From Thermoproteota archaeon (lineage in GTDB: Archaea > Thermoproteota > Thermoprotei_A > Sulfolobales > Ignisphaeraceae), in contig JAUQPB010000001.1 of NCBI GenBank assembly GCA_030550585.1, forward strand, positions 248,001 to 312,000: 64,000 nt of DNA, written 5' to 3'. Below are positions 55,356 to 64,000 of this stretch, piece after piece. A program made the position numbers and the translations under genes. The notes under the pieces were generated by a model. It saw only the letters and a program-made list of their open reading frames with translations, was not told the origin of the DNA and did no database searches. Numbering within the stretch: position 1 is the stretch's first letter; each line of letters starts with the position of its first letter.

Positions 55356-55680
55356 CTTCTTTGTTTCTCTGGTTAATAGGTATAAATGCTATTGCATAAA
55401 CATCTTCTCTCGGCGATTCAGCTCTTAAAACAATACCTTTGCTGATCTCGGTTCTCATTATCAGCTCGTTCAATGCTTTCACATCATTTACCTCCACATA
55501 GCTAGGAGAGCTACCACCACATATACTGTCGAAATACTTCTTCAATTCAATGTCACTAACAACATTGTTACATCCATTTAGGTAATTTGCTATTCTTCGC
55601 AATATCTCATTAACGTTCTTCCCATAGATTATATAAGCTTGGTACCTTGAAATAACATTATCGTCAACGATCATAAACAT
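55339..55680 (-). CDS. Unknown protein, partner of the SecB-like gene (113 aa)
   Basis: A mixed alpha/beta protein: a strand-rich start (MFMIVDDNVISRYQAYIIYG), a helix (NVNEILRRIANYLNG), and strands near the end (GIVLRAES, VYAIAFIPI). I recognise no family. Its stop region overlaps the SecB-like gene by 17 bases, so they are co-translated and probably work together. Confidence 0.55.
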   Translation of the reverse strand: MFMIVDDNVISRYQAYIIYGKNVNEILRRIANYLNGCNNVVSDIELKKYFDSICGGSSPSYVEVNDVKALNELIMRTEISKGIVLRAESPREDVYAIAFIPINQRNKEVASGR

Positions 55681-55746
55681 CTCATCCTATAAAAAGCTTT
55701 TGTATAAAGATATAAAGCCTTTTGACAAACAAGTTATTATGAGACC

Positions 55747-56064
55747 ATGTCAGAAGACCTCAGTAAAAAGATGTTTGAAGTTCCTAGTGATATGCTAAAA
55801 GAAATCGAGGAATATGAAGAAAGCGTTCGGGGACGCAAATCTGGTAAAAAAGGGAGGTATCCAAGCAATGAAGATGTAGTGGAGGCTATAAAAGATGTGA
55901 CAGGAGGCGTTATCAACAGATTTAATATTGATGTGCTCTTCGACAACGTAAAACAGTATTTAGAGGAGCGCGGTTTTGATACCTCTGCCTTGAATGAAAC
56001 TAGGTTTTGGAGACTTGTATCAAATTTGGTTAAGAAAAACATTTTGAGGAGCGAACTTGAGTGA
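55747..56064 (+). CDS. Small, probably winged-helix protein (105 aa)
   Basis: A charged helical N-terminus and basic linker (RGRKSGKKGRYPSNEDV) lead to a C-terminal half with helix-helix-helix pattern and a final wing-like part (LNETRFWRLVSNLVKKNILRSELE). No named family is recognised. It is divergent from the SecB-like pair with ~65 bases between. A nucleic-acid-binding role is a guess. Confidence 0.5.
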   Translation: MSEDLSKKMFEVPSDMLKEIEEYEESVRGRKSGKKGRYPSNEDVVEAIKDVTGGVINRFNIDVLFDNVKQYLEERGFDTSALNETRFWRLVSNLVKKNILRSELE

Positions 56065-56277
56065 GACGTCATATTGATTTACATAGTCGTTTTGCCAAGA
56101 GCTCAGAGGCCATGCATCCCCAAACGATTCGATTGGTGAGAAGACCTTGAAATCCGGCACTTTACCTAACCACAGCCTTTATTTAGCCAAGAGCGGGCTT
56201 TGTGTATCGAAGCAATGCACACCTTTATCAATTGGATCTGAATAAGCTTGAAACTTATGTGAATTGGTGAATTAATT

Positions 56278-56736
56278 TTGGGTATAGAGCTAGATGACTT
56301 GGATAAAGCAATTATAAACATGATTATAGAGGATTGCAGTAGGAGTATTAGAGATATTGCGAAAGCTGTTGGAAAATCGCCATCGCTTGTTTTGAAAAGA
56401 GTTAGAAGACTCTATGAGGCGGGACTGATAAAAAAATGTGAAGCATCTATAGACTATTCAAAGCTTGGGTATAACCTCATGGCGCTTATACTGTTTAAAG
56501 TTGATGGGCCACACATAGAGGATGTCGAGCGTGAGCTGGCTAGAGAACCAAGGGTCAGAGGAGTGTATGACATAACTGGGGAGTATGACATAGCCATTCT
56601 AGCTCTATTCAAAGATGTTAATGATCTGAATTCATTCATTAAACGAATCCTGAAGAGCCCATATATCAAAGAGAGTGTGACTAGCGTTATATTTAAAGCT
56701 ATCAAAGATGAGAAAAATATAGAGTACTTTAAGTGA
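56278..56736 (+). CDS. Lrp/AsnC-family transcription regulator (152 aa)
   Basis: The N-terminal helix-turn-helix is LDDLDKAIINMIIEDCSRSIRDIAKAVGKSPSLVLKRVRRLYEAGLI; the C-terminal RAM/ACT ligand domain includes ALILFKVDG and VYDITGEYDIAILALFKD. It starts at TTG 56278, supported by the conserved D-x-x-D start right after it. The window holds another member at 60540, and amino-acid operons at 34-49 kb are natural targets, though that link is inferred. The ~210 bases before it hold nothing I can assign. Confidence 0.87.
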   Translation: MGIELDDLDKAIINMIIEDCSRSIRDIAKAVGKSPSLVLKRVRRLYEAGLIKKCEASIDYSKLGYNLMALILFKVDGPHIEDVERELAREPRVRGVYDITGEYDIAILALFKDVNDLNSFIKRILKSPYIKESVTSVIFKAIKDEKNIEYFK

Positions 56737-56799
56737 TGAATGTGGTGGGCTCTGATAGATGATGTCATGAATCCTCACTGATTTTTCACGGTGATCACC

Positions 56800-59700
56800 A
56801 TGAAAATTATCGATAGTGAGGAGGTTCTTCATAGCCTTGGATATGACTACATCAAAGAAGTCGAGCCTTCTATTGAACCGCCAACAACACACATAACTTT
56901 TAGTGCTCTTGTACCTGAATTCAAGGAACATGGCATTTGGCTTGCAGACAAGCCTCTCTATGAACATCAATACAAAGCTTTAGAATCTCTAATAAAGGGA
57001 GAGAATCTTGTTCTTATTTCTGGGACAGGCTCTGGCAAGACAGAGGTATGGTTTCTATACTTCTATAAGAAATTCAAAGAAGGTAAATTTAAGACAATAG
57101 CTGTTTATCCGACTCTTGCTCTTGCAAATGATCAGATCAATAGAATATCTACTTACTGTAAAGCAGTTGGTGCAAAGGTATTACAGCTTGATGCAGTTAG
57201 CAGAGATGAGATGGTAAAAAGATTTGGTGTTCAAGGCGTTAGAAAAGCTGTTGACGAAGCTGATATAGTTATTACCAACCCTGCTTTTCTCTTCCACGAA
57301 CTGAAAAAGTATTTGGTGAAGCCTCAGTCATCACTTCTCTACAGCCTATTTAAAAAAGTTGATATGATTGTATTCGACGAACTCGACTTCTATACCCCAA
57401 GAGGCATAGCACTAATTCTCGCTCTTATTGAAGTCCTTTCAGAAACAAGCGATGAGAAACCGCAAATAGTTGTTTTAACAGCCACGTTGGCTAATCCTGA
57501 TGAGATGTGCATGTATCTTAGAGAGAAGACTGGAAGAAGTTGTAGTGTTGTAGAGGGAAAGCCTTTTAGAGTTGAAAATAGGCTTTACATAGTCTTGGGA
57601 AAGGATCTACATAGCGCTTGGAGCAAGATAAGAGAGGCGAAAAACGTTATTGCGAAGAGAGATGTTCCAGATGATATAGTTAAGGCTTTAGAGGATTTTG
57701 ATTTATTTAGAAAGAACGCCTACAAGGTTCTTCAATTCCTTGAGGCGCTTGGAATACAAGTGCCCTCCATTTCTCTAAACATATATGAGATCCTATCAAA
57801 GTACTCTACAGACGATGGCGTTACACTTGTCTTCACAAAGAGCATTGCAAGAGCAGAGGAAATAGCAAAAGCTCTAAGGGAGGTTATAGGTGATAAGGTT
57901 GCCGCTCATCACCACCTAGTATCAAAGGATCTTAGAAAATCCATTGAGGATAGAGCTAGAAGAGGAGAGATAAAAATCATTGTAAGTCCAAGAACGCTTG
58001 TGCAAGGAATAGACATAGGAACTATTGTCAGAGTTGTGCACATAGGCCTACCAGAAAATGTCAGAGAATATCTTCAGAGAGAAGGTAGAAAAGGAAGGCG
58101 CAAAGAAATACCGTTTACAGAAACCATCGTAATACCATCTTCACGATGGGACTGGGAACTACTTTCTAAAGGGCTTCAAGCATTCGAGAAATGGCTTTCA
58201 CTACCCCTAGAAAAAGCTGTTATAAATCCTAGAAACAAATACATTGCATTATTTAAAGGCATTGCAAAGATTCTTTCACCTTGGTACAAATCTGAACTCA
58301 CACAAGAAGAGCATGAAACCTTGTCAAATGTTGGTGTCATTAGAAAAGATGGGTCTATAAACATTAGAAAAGCTCAATGGATTTGGGAGAGAATAAACTT
58401 CTACGAATTTGGACCGCCATACGGAATCAAAAGGTACATAGAGTATGAAGAGGGTTCTGTGAAACCTCTTGAACCTATAGGACATTGCGATCTAGTTGAA
58501 AGATTTCAGATCGGATGTTTGGATCCATCTGAAGATGCAATGGTTATCAAGATTGATGGTGGCAAGAGCTCAAGGATTGTGAGAAGCGTTGTTGAAAAAC
58601 CGTTATCGAAGATAAACATATTTTCTCATGATGCATTGGCAGAGGCTTTTGAGGAATACAAATATATTAAGATGAGGTGGGGAGAAGAGGCATCATTTCT
58701 AAGAGACATAGCAAGAGGCAAGCTACACAGCTACGTTCTAGCAATTGTATACACGCCTAGAAGTGGGTTTGGAGAGCTAAAGAAAATTCCAAATAGAGTT
58801 CTATGGCATTTGATATCAAGTAAGCCGAGAATAGCTAGAGCAGGTGATAGATACTTTGTAACTTATGATAGGAAGGTTATATATGTTCCTGTTAGCACAT
58901 TTGGAGAGTATAGAGATTTCACATATGGCATGCTCTTTGATGTTGACGACAGAGAGGATTCAACATTACTTAGAATGGGTTTGGCATATCTCATGATAGT
59001 TCTTAGAAGGGTGTTTGGAATACCGTTTGAAACTATTATGTATAGTGTTGAGAAGATTGGTGAGAAGAAATTCTTCTCTCTTCACGAGCCTGAAGCGGCG
59101 GGGCTTTTGGAAAACATTGATTGGATTAGTGTCAGAAAAGCTTTGGAGGAATATAAACCAGATGATCTTGATATTGTACTTCTATCACAACTAGATGAAA
59201 TAGCATACAGCGATTTGATTAACCTGGGAATAGACTTTACAGTATTGAAGGATGTTGCTATGAGGGTTGTCGACTATATCACATTGAAGAATAAAATGAG
59301 GGTTGTGTTCGGCGAAAAAAGAATTGCTGTTCCAAAGCCAAGTAGGGCACTCAGATACATTTCTTTAGAGGCGCTTTCTCTTATGCTGGAGGAGGAGCCG
59401 TTACCAAAGGTGCTAACAGGGTTGGCATACTTTGATGGAGAAGAGGAAAACGTTGTTGCTGACATATATATAAAGTATCCATTTACTCCTCCACCTAAGT
59501 CTCTGAGAGAATTTGAAGAAAGAGTTGAGGAAGCAGTATACTACTCCGACTTCAAATTGATAGTCTATGACAAAGAAACTCTGGCTAACGAATTGAAAAT
59601 GGCTAACCTAAAGAGGCTGGCTACAATAGTTAGGGAGAATAGCATTGAAGTTAGAGAAGAGATAACCAAGATAGGTATTAACGCTCCATCATTGCTGACA

Positions 59701-59907
59701 ATAGCTGAAGGTCTTAGCATTGAGGATCCCGCATTCCAAGATGCTATCTCAAAATTTCTAGAGGCATATAAAACACTCCATGAAGGGAAAGACAAGAATT
59801 TGATGGGGGTCTCTATGGATAAATTAAAGGATTTTGTAGCGGCGAGAACGAAAATTGTTTACTTAACACATCTAATTATTTCATCGATTAATCCTCCTTC
59901 ATTATGA
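56800..59907 (+). CDS. Large SF2 DEAD/H-type helicase, MrfA/Hrq1-like (1035 aa)
   Basis: Helicase motifs are a start LYEHQYKALESL, Walker A ISGTGSGKTE, VYPTLALANDQ, motif II VFDELDF, motif III LTATLANP, a second-domain LVFTKSIARAEEIAKAL, SPRTLVQGIDIGTI and motif VI QREGRKGRRKE. After ~residue 480 comes a ~550-residue domain of unknown type containing some conserved-looking E/D patches and only a few cysteines, so the four-cysteine metal site of MrfA is not evident. I start it at ATG 56800 rather than GTG 56791. A DNA-repair or RNA role is possible. It is GC-poor, as the core genes are. Confidence 0.8.
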   Translation: MKIIDSEEVLHSLGYDYIKEVEPSIEPPTTHITFSALVPEFKEHGIWLADKPLYEHQYKALESLIKGENLVLISGTGSGKTEVWFLYFYKKFKEGKFKTIAVYPTLALANDQINRISTYCKAVGAKVLQLDAVSRDEMVKRFGVQGVRKAVDEADIVITNPAFLFHELKKYLVKPQSSLLYSLFKKVDMIVFDELDFYTPRGIALILALIEVLSETSDEKPQIVVLTATLANPDEMCMYLREKTGRSCSVVEGKPFRVENRLYIVLGKDLHSAWSKIREAKNVIAKRDVPDDIVKALEDFDLFRKNAYKVLQFLEALGIQVPSISLNIYEILSKYSTDDGVTLVFTKSIARAEEIAKALREVIGDKVAAHHHLVSKDLRKSIEDRARRGEIKIIVSPRTLVQGIDIGTIVRVVHIGLPENVREYLQREGRKGRRKEIPFTETIVIPSSRWDWELLSKGLQAFEKWLSLPLEKAVINPRNKYIALFKGIAKILSPWYKSELTQEEHETLSNVGVIRKDGSINIRKAQWIWERINFYEFGPPYGIKRYIEYEEGSVKPLEPIGHCDLVERFQIGCLDPSEDAMVIKIDGGKSSRIVRSVVEKPLSKINIFSHDALAEAFEEYKYIKMRWGEEASFLRDIARGKLHSYVLAIVYTPRSGFGELKKIPNRVLWHLISSKPRIARAGDRYFVTYDRKVIYVPVSTFGEYRDFTYGMLFDVDDREDSTLLRMGLAYLMIVLRRVFGIPFETIMYSVEKIGEKKFFSLHEPEAAGLLENIDWISVRKALEEYKPDDLDIVLLSQLDEIAYSDLINLGIDFTVLKDVAMRVVDYITLKNKMRVVFGEKRIAVPKPSRALRYISLEALSLMLEEEPLPKVLTGLAYFDGEEENVVADIYIKYPFTPPPKSLREFEERVEEAVYYSDFKLIVYDKETLANELKMANLKRLATIVRENSIEVREEITKIGINAPSLLTIAEGLSIEDPAFQDAISKFLEAYKTLHEGKDKNLMGVSMDKLKDFVAARTKIVYLTHLIISSINPPSL

Positions 59908-59961
59908 CTAAAGTTTATTAGGCTTTTACATGTATTAGTCTAGTCTCGTATATCACTATGG

Positions 59962-60543
59962 GTGACGTTATTGAGCAAGACAGTTTCATTTAAGCGTCTA
60001 GACAGCTCTTCACCACACGGAATATACCTTTACAATTCTGAAACTGGTCTGTGGGAACTTCTAAGAAGCGATGGAAATGCTTTCGAACCCTTTGGAAACG
60101 GTGTTTATGTTATATACTTTGACAATGCTAAATGTTCTGCATGCAAAAGATACGACGAGATCTGGTATCCATTTGTCGAGAAATGGGTCAGGGAGAAAGG
60201 TAAGAACGTTAAATTTGTTATAGTGCTTTGCGAATGGTTTGCAAGAGAATGCAAATCCTCTGCAGCTGCAGAATCATTTAAAAAATTCGATGTTCATGCA
60301 TCACCCACAACAATTGTTCTATATGTTGACGACAGTAATACTATTAAATATCAGGAAAAGTATGAGGGGGTTATGTATGAGTTTGAACTTAAGCTCATTC
60401 TCGAAAACTTCGTTGAAAGAGCGCTCAAGGCTATGAAGGGAGAGAAGGTATCTCCGCCAATATCAAAAGAGAGTAGCAAATCTCTAGAGGATCTCATAAT
60501 GCAGATACTAAAGGCTTTGACTCTAGGCGAGAAGAAGGATTAG
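59962..60543 (+). CDS. Thioredoxin-fold protein (193 aa)
   Basis: The active site is C58-S-A-C61 in YFDNAKCSACKRYDEIW, followed by the thioredoxin strands VKFVIVLCEW and the cis-proline segment VHASPTTIVLYV. Two further cysteines (C..REC) lie between. An N-terminal ~45-residue part (LYNSETGLWELL) is unusual for the family. No signal peptide is seen, so it is cytoplasmic. It is convergent with the Lrp gene (4-base overlap). Confidence 0.8.
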   Translation: MTLLSKTVSFKRLDSSSPHGIYLYNSETGLWELLRSDGNAFEPFGNGVYVIYFDNAKCSACKRYDEIWYPFVEKWVREKGKNVKFVIVLCEWFARECKSSAAAESFKKFDVHASPTTIVLYVDDSNTIKYQEKYEGVMYEFELKLILENFVERALKAMKGEKVSPPISKESSKSLEDLIMQILKALTLGEKKD

Positions 60544-60995
60544 TCTATATAGAACCCCTTCTCCATATCTTTTATAGTCTTCAATACTATGGCTGGACAA
60601 ACCCTTTTCACTCCATCTAACTCCCCAATCTCTTTATGTATCTTAGCCATCTCCTCTTCATCTCTAGCCCATATAACAGCCATTAACGGGTGGTCACCAG
60701 TTGTTAGCCACAGACCCTTTACATAGTCTCTGCTCTTTAAGTTCTCTATTACGCTAAACAGCTTATCGGGATCCACATCAATTCCTGTTAAAGAGATTGC
60801 TTTGAACCCTAGGCTTCGAGGATCAACAACAACTGTATACCTTTTTATAACTCTATTCTCAAGCTTTTTAACTCTTTTAATAACAGCCACATCGCTTAAT
60901 CCAATCTCTTTTGCAAGCTCAGTATAGGTTATCCTAGCATTTTCGGATAGTCGCTCAATTATCTTCTTATCTTTCTCATCAAACTCCTCGCTCAT
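60540..60995 (-). CDS. Lrp/AsnC-family transcription regulator (151 aa)
   Basis: The HTH is FDEKDKKIIERLSENARITYTELAKEIGLSDVAVIKRVKKLENRVI; the C-terminal ligand domain includes ISLTGIDVDPDKLFSVIENL and GLWLTTGDHPLMAVIWARD. I start it at ATG 60995, which follows GAGGGAA, rather than the ATG 51 bases up. It overlaps the preceding unknown gene by 17 bases on the same strand. Confidence 0.87.
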   Translation of the reverse strand: MSEEFDEKDKKIIERLSENARITYTELAKEIGLSDVAVIKRVKKLENRVIKRYTVVVDPRSLGFKAISLTGIDVDPDKLFSVIENLKSRDYVKGLWLTTGDHPLMAVIWARDEEEMAKIHKEIGELDGVKRVCPAIVLKTIKDMEKGFYID

Positions 60996-61308
60996 TTCCC
61001 TCAACACCCCTAATTTTGAATATTCCAATTCTCCATGGCTCCTCATACTGCTCTGGCTCCAAAATTTTATCTAGATGTGCTTCTATGCCCAAGTCTTTAA
61101 GCACATATGCAAAGTCCTCAACCCAGTCATTTACACCACATGTGTAGCAAAAATGACCTTCAAATAGAACCCAAACCTCATCTCCTTCTATCTTTAGCAC
61201 CCTAGCGTTAGACTCTTTTCCTCTGTAGCTGTTATATATCTCTATAGCCTCCTTTAATAAATTGCTTAGATCCTTATTACCTATTCTAAATTTATTATTT
61301 TGAAACAT
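60979..61308 (-). CDS. Unknown small protein with CYTC motif (109 aa)
   Basis: A helical start (LSNLLKEAIEIYNSYRG) is followed by strands and a C-Y-T-C-G-V motif (VWVLFEGHFCYTCGVNDWVEDFAY), then a helix and RIGIFKIRG. The CxxC pair may bind metal or be redox active. It shares 17 bases with the following Lrp gene, so regulator and protein are co-expressed. ATG 61308 follows GGAAG. No family is recognised. Confidence 0.6.
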   Translation of the reverse strand: MFQNNKFRIGNKDLSNLLKEAIEIYNSYRGKESNARVLKIEGDEVWVLFEGHFCYTCGVNDWVEDFAYVLKDLGIEAHLDKILEPEQYEEPWRIGIFKIRGVEGNERGV

Positions 61309-61435
61309 TTTAACTTCCAAAAAATTTTCCTTACACTACTTTTAGATTTTTCCGATTTGAATACTTCAAATGATATTTTCACCTAAGTAAAATAAGAGGC
61401 TGTAAGCAAGATGCTTTCGAGGAAAGATAAAATGC

Positions 61436-62644
61436 TTAGGACTCTCGAGCTAGTTTTTCAACACCTTCTCTCAATCTCTCAATATTGTCTAACAATCTAC
61501 CACTTCTAAACTCTATAACATCCACTACTTTGAACCCTGCTGACTGCAAAATGCTTGCAATCTTCTTTCCTGCTACAGCTCCCCAACCATAGTTAGAGAC
61601 TACAAGGATCTTTTTGTTCTTTGGAGTCTTGGCTATTAAAAGTTCTATCAAATACTTTGCATAGGGAAACACATCTGCATCATATGTCGCTGTGGCTAAT
61701 ATTACTGCTTCTGCATCTAGAAGATCTCCAAGCATATCACTTACGAGATCTCTATGCACATCTATGAACTTATAAATCTTAATTGTATTGAAGAACTTTG
61801 AGGCTTCACCAGCAATAGTGCTGGCCATCTCTTTTATGAAGCCGTACATCGATGTGTACACAATCACAAGCTTTCCTTTAACATTTTTCCTGCTTGACCA
61901 AGCTTTGTATAGTTCAACAATTTTCTGGGAATTTCTCCACAAGGGTCCATGCGCTGGTGCAACAATTTTTGTTCTCTCGATAACCTCTCCAAGTTTCTGT
62001 AGCGCTTTACTAACCCAGTCTATGTAATGACCTATTATGTCTGCAAAATACTTTTGTGCATACCATAGAAATCTTTCCTGTTCCTCTCTTGGCATATCGT
62101 CGAAGAAGATCGAGGATGGTATTCCAAATGATCCGAAAGCATCGCACGTGAATAACACCTCGTTGTTATAGAGGCTAGCTATTGTATCGGGCCAGTGAAG
62201 CCATGGAATATGGTAAAACTTTATTGTGCTACTACCAACCTTCATCTCTGTTTCAGATGCAACTGGATAAAAGTTTACGTCAAAGCCGTAGAAACTCTTT
62301 ATCAAATCCCTTACAAGGGGGTGCCCAACGATCTTCGCTTTACTGCTTAGGTGGGGTATCAACTGCTTTAGCGAGCCGCTATGATCAGGTTCCATATGAT
62401 GTACAATAAGGTATTCGATATCCTTTAAATCAACAAATTTTCTTAGCTCTTCTAAGAACATCTCTCCATAGATATGCTTCCATCCATCAACAAGTATTGT
62501 CGTATCTTGCTCTAGTATTAGATAGGCATTGTATGTAACCCCCTCTGGTATCTCCCACAAAGATTCGAAATACCGTGTCTCATCATCTTGAAGCTGAAGC
62601 AAAACAATATTGTCCTTAATCTTATTGCTGTAGGTTCTAACCAT
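61436..62644 (-). CDS. Flavodiiron protein (402 aa)
   Basis: The N-terminal metallo-beta-lactamase-like part carries the diiron site, HHMEPDHSGSL, with further ligands in VGHPLV, DAFGSFG and a histidine in IVAPAHGPLW. The C-terminal ~145 residues are a flavodoxin domain (VIVYTSMYGFIKEMASTIAGEA, ILVVSNYGWGAVAGKK). It reduces oxygen to water, and some members reduce nitric oxide, protecting anaerobes. The full length is normal. The promoter lies in the ~200 bases upstream. Confidence 0.92.
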   Translation of the reverse strand: MVRTYSNKIKDNIVLLQLQDDETRYFESLWEIPEGVTYNAYLILEQDTTILVDGWKHIYGEMFLEELRKFVDLKDIEYLIVHHMEPDHSGSLKQLIPHLSSKAKIVGHPLVRDLIKSFYGFDVNFYPVASETEMKVGSSTIKFYHIPWLHWPDTIASLYNNEVLFTCDAFGSFGIPSSIFFDDMPREEQERFLWYAQKYFADIIGHYIDWVSKALQKLGEVIERTKIVAPAHGPLWRNSQKIVELYKAWSSRKNVKGKLVIVYTSMYGFIKEMASTIAGEASKFFNTIKIYKFIDVHRDLVSDMLGDLLDAEAVILATATYDADVFPYAKYLIELLIAKTPKNKKILVVSNYGWGAVAGKKIASILQSAGFKVVDVIEFRSGRLLDNIERLREGVEKLARES

Positions 62645-62845
62645 AGTTCAACCCCAGCATCTATTCAATTTATAGATGCCAACGATTAAGTGTTTAACGC
62701 ACTTAAAAGTTTATCAATTGACACCATACATGTTCAAAAACTGACAGATTTAGAGTGTATATCAAGCTTATAATCCAAATCCATACTGTATACTTTAAAA
62801 TACTTACTATACTTTGGATATACCTTGGAGGTGGCACTCTAAGAA

Positions 62846-63736
62846 ATGTATCATGTATATGCATCGTTCATTATCAATATTGTAACTTTGATCTTAAAAA
62901 TATTTGGCTTTATTGGAACGAACTCAGCCTCGCTCATAGCTGATATAATAAATGATTGTGGCGATACAATTGGGTTGGGACTGATAATTTTTGGTGTGAT
63001 GCTTGCAAATAGAAAGCGAAGCACAATTGCGTATCCTTTTGGGATGAGTAGAGCGCTCTATGTCATAGGCTTAATATCTACATCAATTATAGGCGGTTTT
63101 CTATTTGCAACATCATTTATAAACTCTATCTACGCTTTCACAACCCATAGAACAATAAACTCTAGCCTCAGATCAGTAACACTTGTTTTAATTGCCCTGA
63201 TACTAAACAGTCTTAATATCATATTCATATCTAGAACTAAGAAAAGCTTCGATATTGCAACAACAGTTACCCTTCTGGATGGTTTTGCCGATGTAGGTGG
63301 TAATGTAATAGCGTTTATATCCATCGCCATAGCAAATCCTGTTATTGATTCGATTGGAAGCTTTGTCATAACCATAATAGTCTTGATATCGTCTATAGCG
63401 GCTAGCTACAAATACTACTTGATGTTAATAGGTAGAGCGCCGCCCAAAGAAGAGATGCTGAAAATGGTTAATGCAACTTTATCTGTTTCTGGCGTATTGG
63501 ATGTCAATGAATTGAGGGCTGTTATGCTAACAGAGGATGAGTATCTAGTTATTCTCGAAGTTGAGGTAGAGGAAGAGATCAAAATAAAAGATACGGAGAC
63601 CTTCAGTAAACAAATAGAGACGGAAATTCGAAGAGCTGTTCCAAAAGCAAAGCATATAGTCATAGAATTTGTGCCCAAAAGAAAAGAGCCTCCAACATAC
63701 AAAAAGATATTAGAAGAAATAAAAGGCTTGAGATAG
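62846..63736 (+). CDS. Cation diffusion facilitator (CDF) transporter (296 aa)
   Basis: Six membrane helices are followed by a ~85-residue cytoplasmic alpha/beta domain. The metal site helices read SLIADIINDCGDTIGLG and LLDGFADVGGNVIAF, giving D-x3-D pairs in helices 2 and 5 where zinc carriers mostly have H-x3-D. D-rich sites point to Mn2+ or Fe2+, but this is only suggestive. GGAGGT lies 12 bases before the ATG, longer than usual. Confidence 0.8.
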   Translation: MYHVYASFIINIVTLILKIFGFIGTNSASLIADIINDCGDTIGLGLIIFGVMLANRKRSTIAYPFGMSRALYVIGLISTSIIGGFLFATSFINSIYAFTTHRTINSSLRSVTLVLIALILNSLNIIFISRTKKSFDIATTVTLLDGFADVGGNVIAFISIAIANPVIDSIGSFVITIIVLISSIAASYKYYLMLIGRAPPKEEMLKMVNATLSVSGVLDVNELRAVMLTEDEYLVILEVEVEEEIKIKDTETFSKQIETEIRRAVPKAKHIVIEFVPKRKEPPTYKKILEEIKGLR

Positions 63737-63865
63737 TGCTATAAATCTAGACAGAGTCCTTTATTCCACATAGAAGATTGGATATGCCATGGCTATGACA
63801 ACAGCAATTAAATGTAGATAAATAGAAAACAACTCAAACAGTTCCCATCTTATAACATCATCTAG

Positions 63866-64000
63866 CTACACTATAGAAAACATCTTTGCGGCATCCTCCA
63901 CACTTGCACCCTTGTGTATAATCTCTCTAAGCGCCTTAACCAACCTCTCAGGATCTTTTGACTTAAAGATTTTTCTACCAAAAGCGATTCCAGACAGCCC
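63866..64000 (-). CDS. End of a class I aldolase (DhnA/Fba type), cut by window
   Basis: The last 44 residues read SGIAFGRKIFKSKDPERLVKAL then EIIHKGASVEDAAKMF and stop. The phosphate-binding G-x-A-x-G-R-N/K and the final H-x-G-A-S-V-E-E-A pattern are those of archaeal class I fructose-bisphosphate aldolase and the related amino-dideoxy-heptulosonate synthase. Which of the two cannot be told from this end. Confidence 0.75.
   Translation of the reverse strand, partial: GLSGIAFGRKIFKSKDPERLVKALREIIHKGASVEDAAKMFSIV

Noticed and set aside
56065-56277. GCCAAGAGC occurring twice before the Lrp gene
   Set aside because: The surrounding bases do not match and no RNA fold or C/D boxes could be built; taken as chance.

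Overview
The window looks like a hyperthermophilic crenarchaeon (Thermoproteota), of Desulfurococcales / Ignisphaera-like type; the species cannot be fixed from sequence alone. Support comes from archaeal NAC, a Hel308-type helicase, NreA, DTD2 D-aminoacyl-tRNA deacylase, a beta-CASP RNase, TATA boxes about 26-35 bases before genes, very short or absent leaders, and 4-base stop/start overlaps in operons. Most of the window is AT-rich, while the first ~7 kb is visibly GC-richer with different codon use.

Layout. (1) 1-11990: probable end of an integrated element. It holds the tail of a winged-helix protein gene, then an AbrB regulator, a small zinc ribbon, a 1221-aa nuclease-methyltransferase and a short BrxL-type AAA+ protein packed as one operon (a possible two-effector BREX-like defence system), then a protein resembling a phage virion protein, a 1283-aa secreted cell-surface protein, and finally a 45-base copy of the 3' half of tRNA-Arg(CCG), the classic right-hand scar of tRNA-targeted integration. 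(2) 12000-25720: accessory region with three ABC transporter loci. Two include secreted proteins, and one of those is frameshifted in its signal peptide. The rest is a coiled-coil nuclease-like protein, an MNT nucleotidyltransferase with a decayed partner gene, and several decayed genes including a TnpB-like remnant. (3) 25740-34160: housekeeping genes (NreA, AAA ATPase, DUF123/GIY-YIG, SAM hydrolase, SpoIIM-like protein, NAC, beta-CASP nuclease, DTD2) plus a GC-rich candidate structured RNA. (4) 34150-42972: branched-chain amino-acid block. Minus-strand ilvB-ilvN-ilvC-cimA-ilvD faces plus-strand leuA-leuB across one divergent promoter region. cimA has an in-frame TAG at codon 4 and no ordinary start before its catalytic motif. 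(5) 42978-49303: complete nine-gene his operon hisC-G-A-B-F-D-E-H-I, nearly all joints overlapping, with a leaderless promoter. (6) 49470-64000: ferredoxin plus DUF362, Hel308-like helicase, ion permease, SecB-like protein pair, two Lrp/AsnC regulators, large SF2 helicase, thioredoxin-like protein, flavodiiron protein, CDF transporter and the end of a class I aldolase.

How it fits together. The amino-acid blocks let the cell make valine, isoleucine (by the citramalate route), part of leucine, and histidine; leuCD, the ilvE-type transaminase and histidinol-phosphate phosphatase are not in the window. The left element couples defence, a virus-derived gene and a surface protein. The middle region is a turnover zone where genes arrive and decay.
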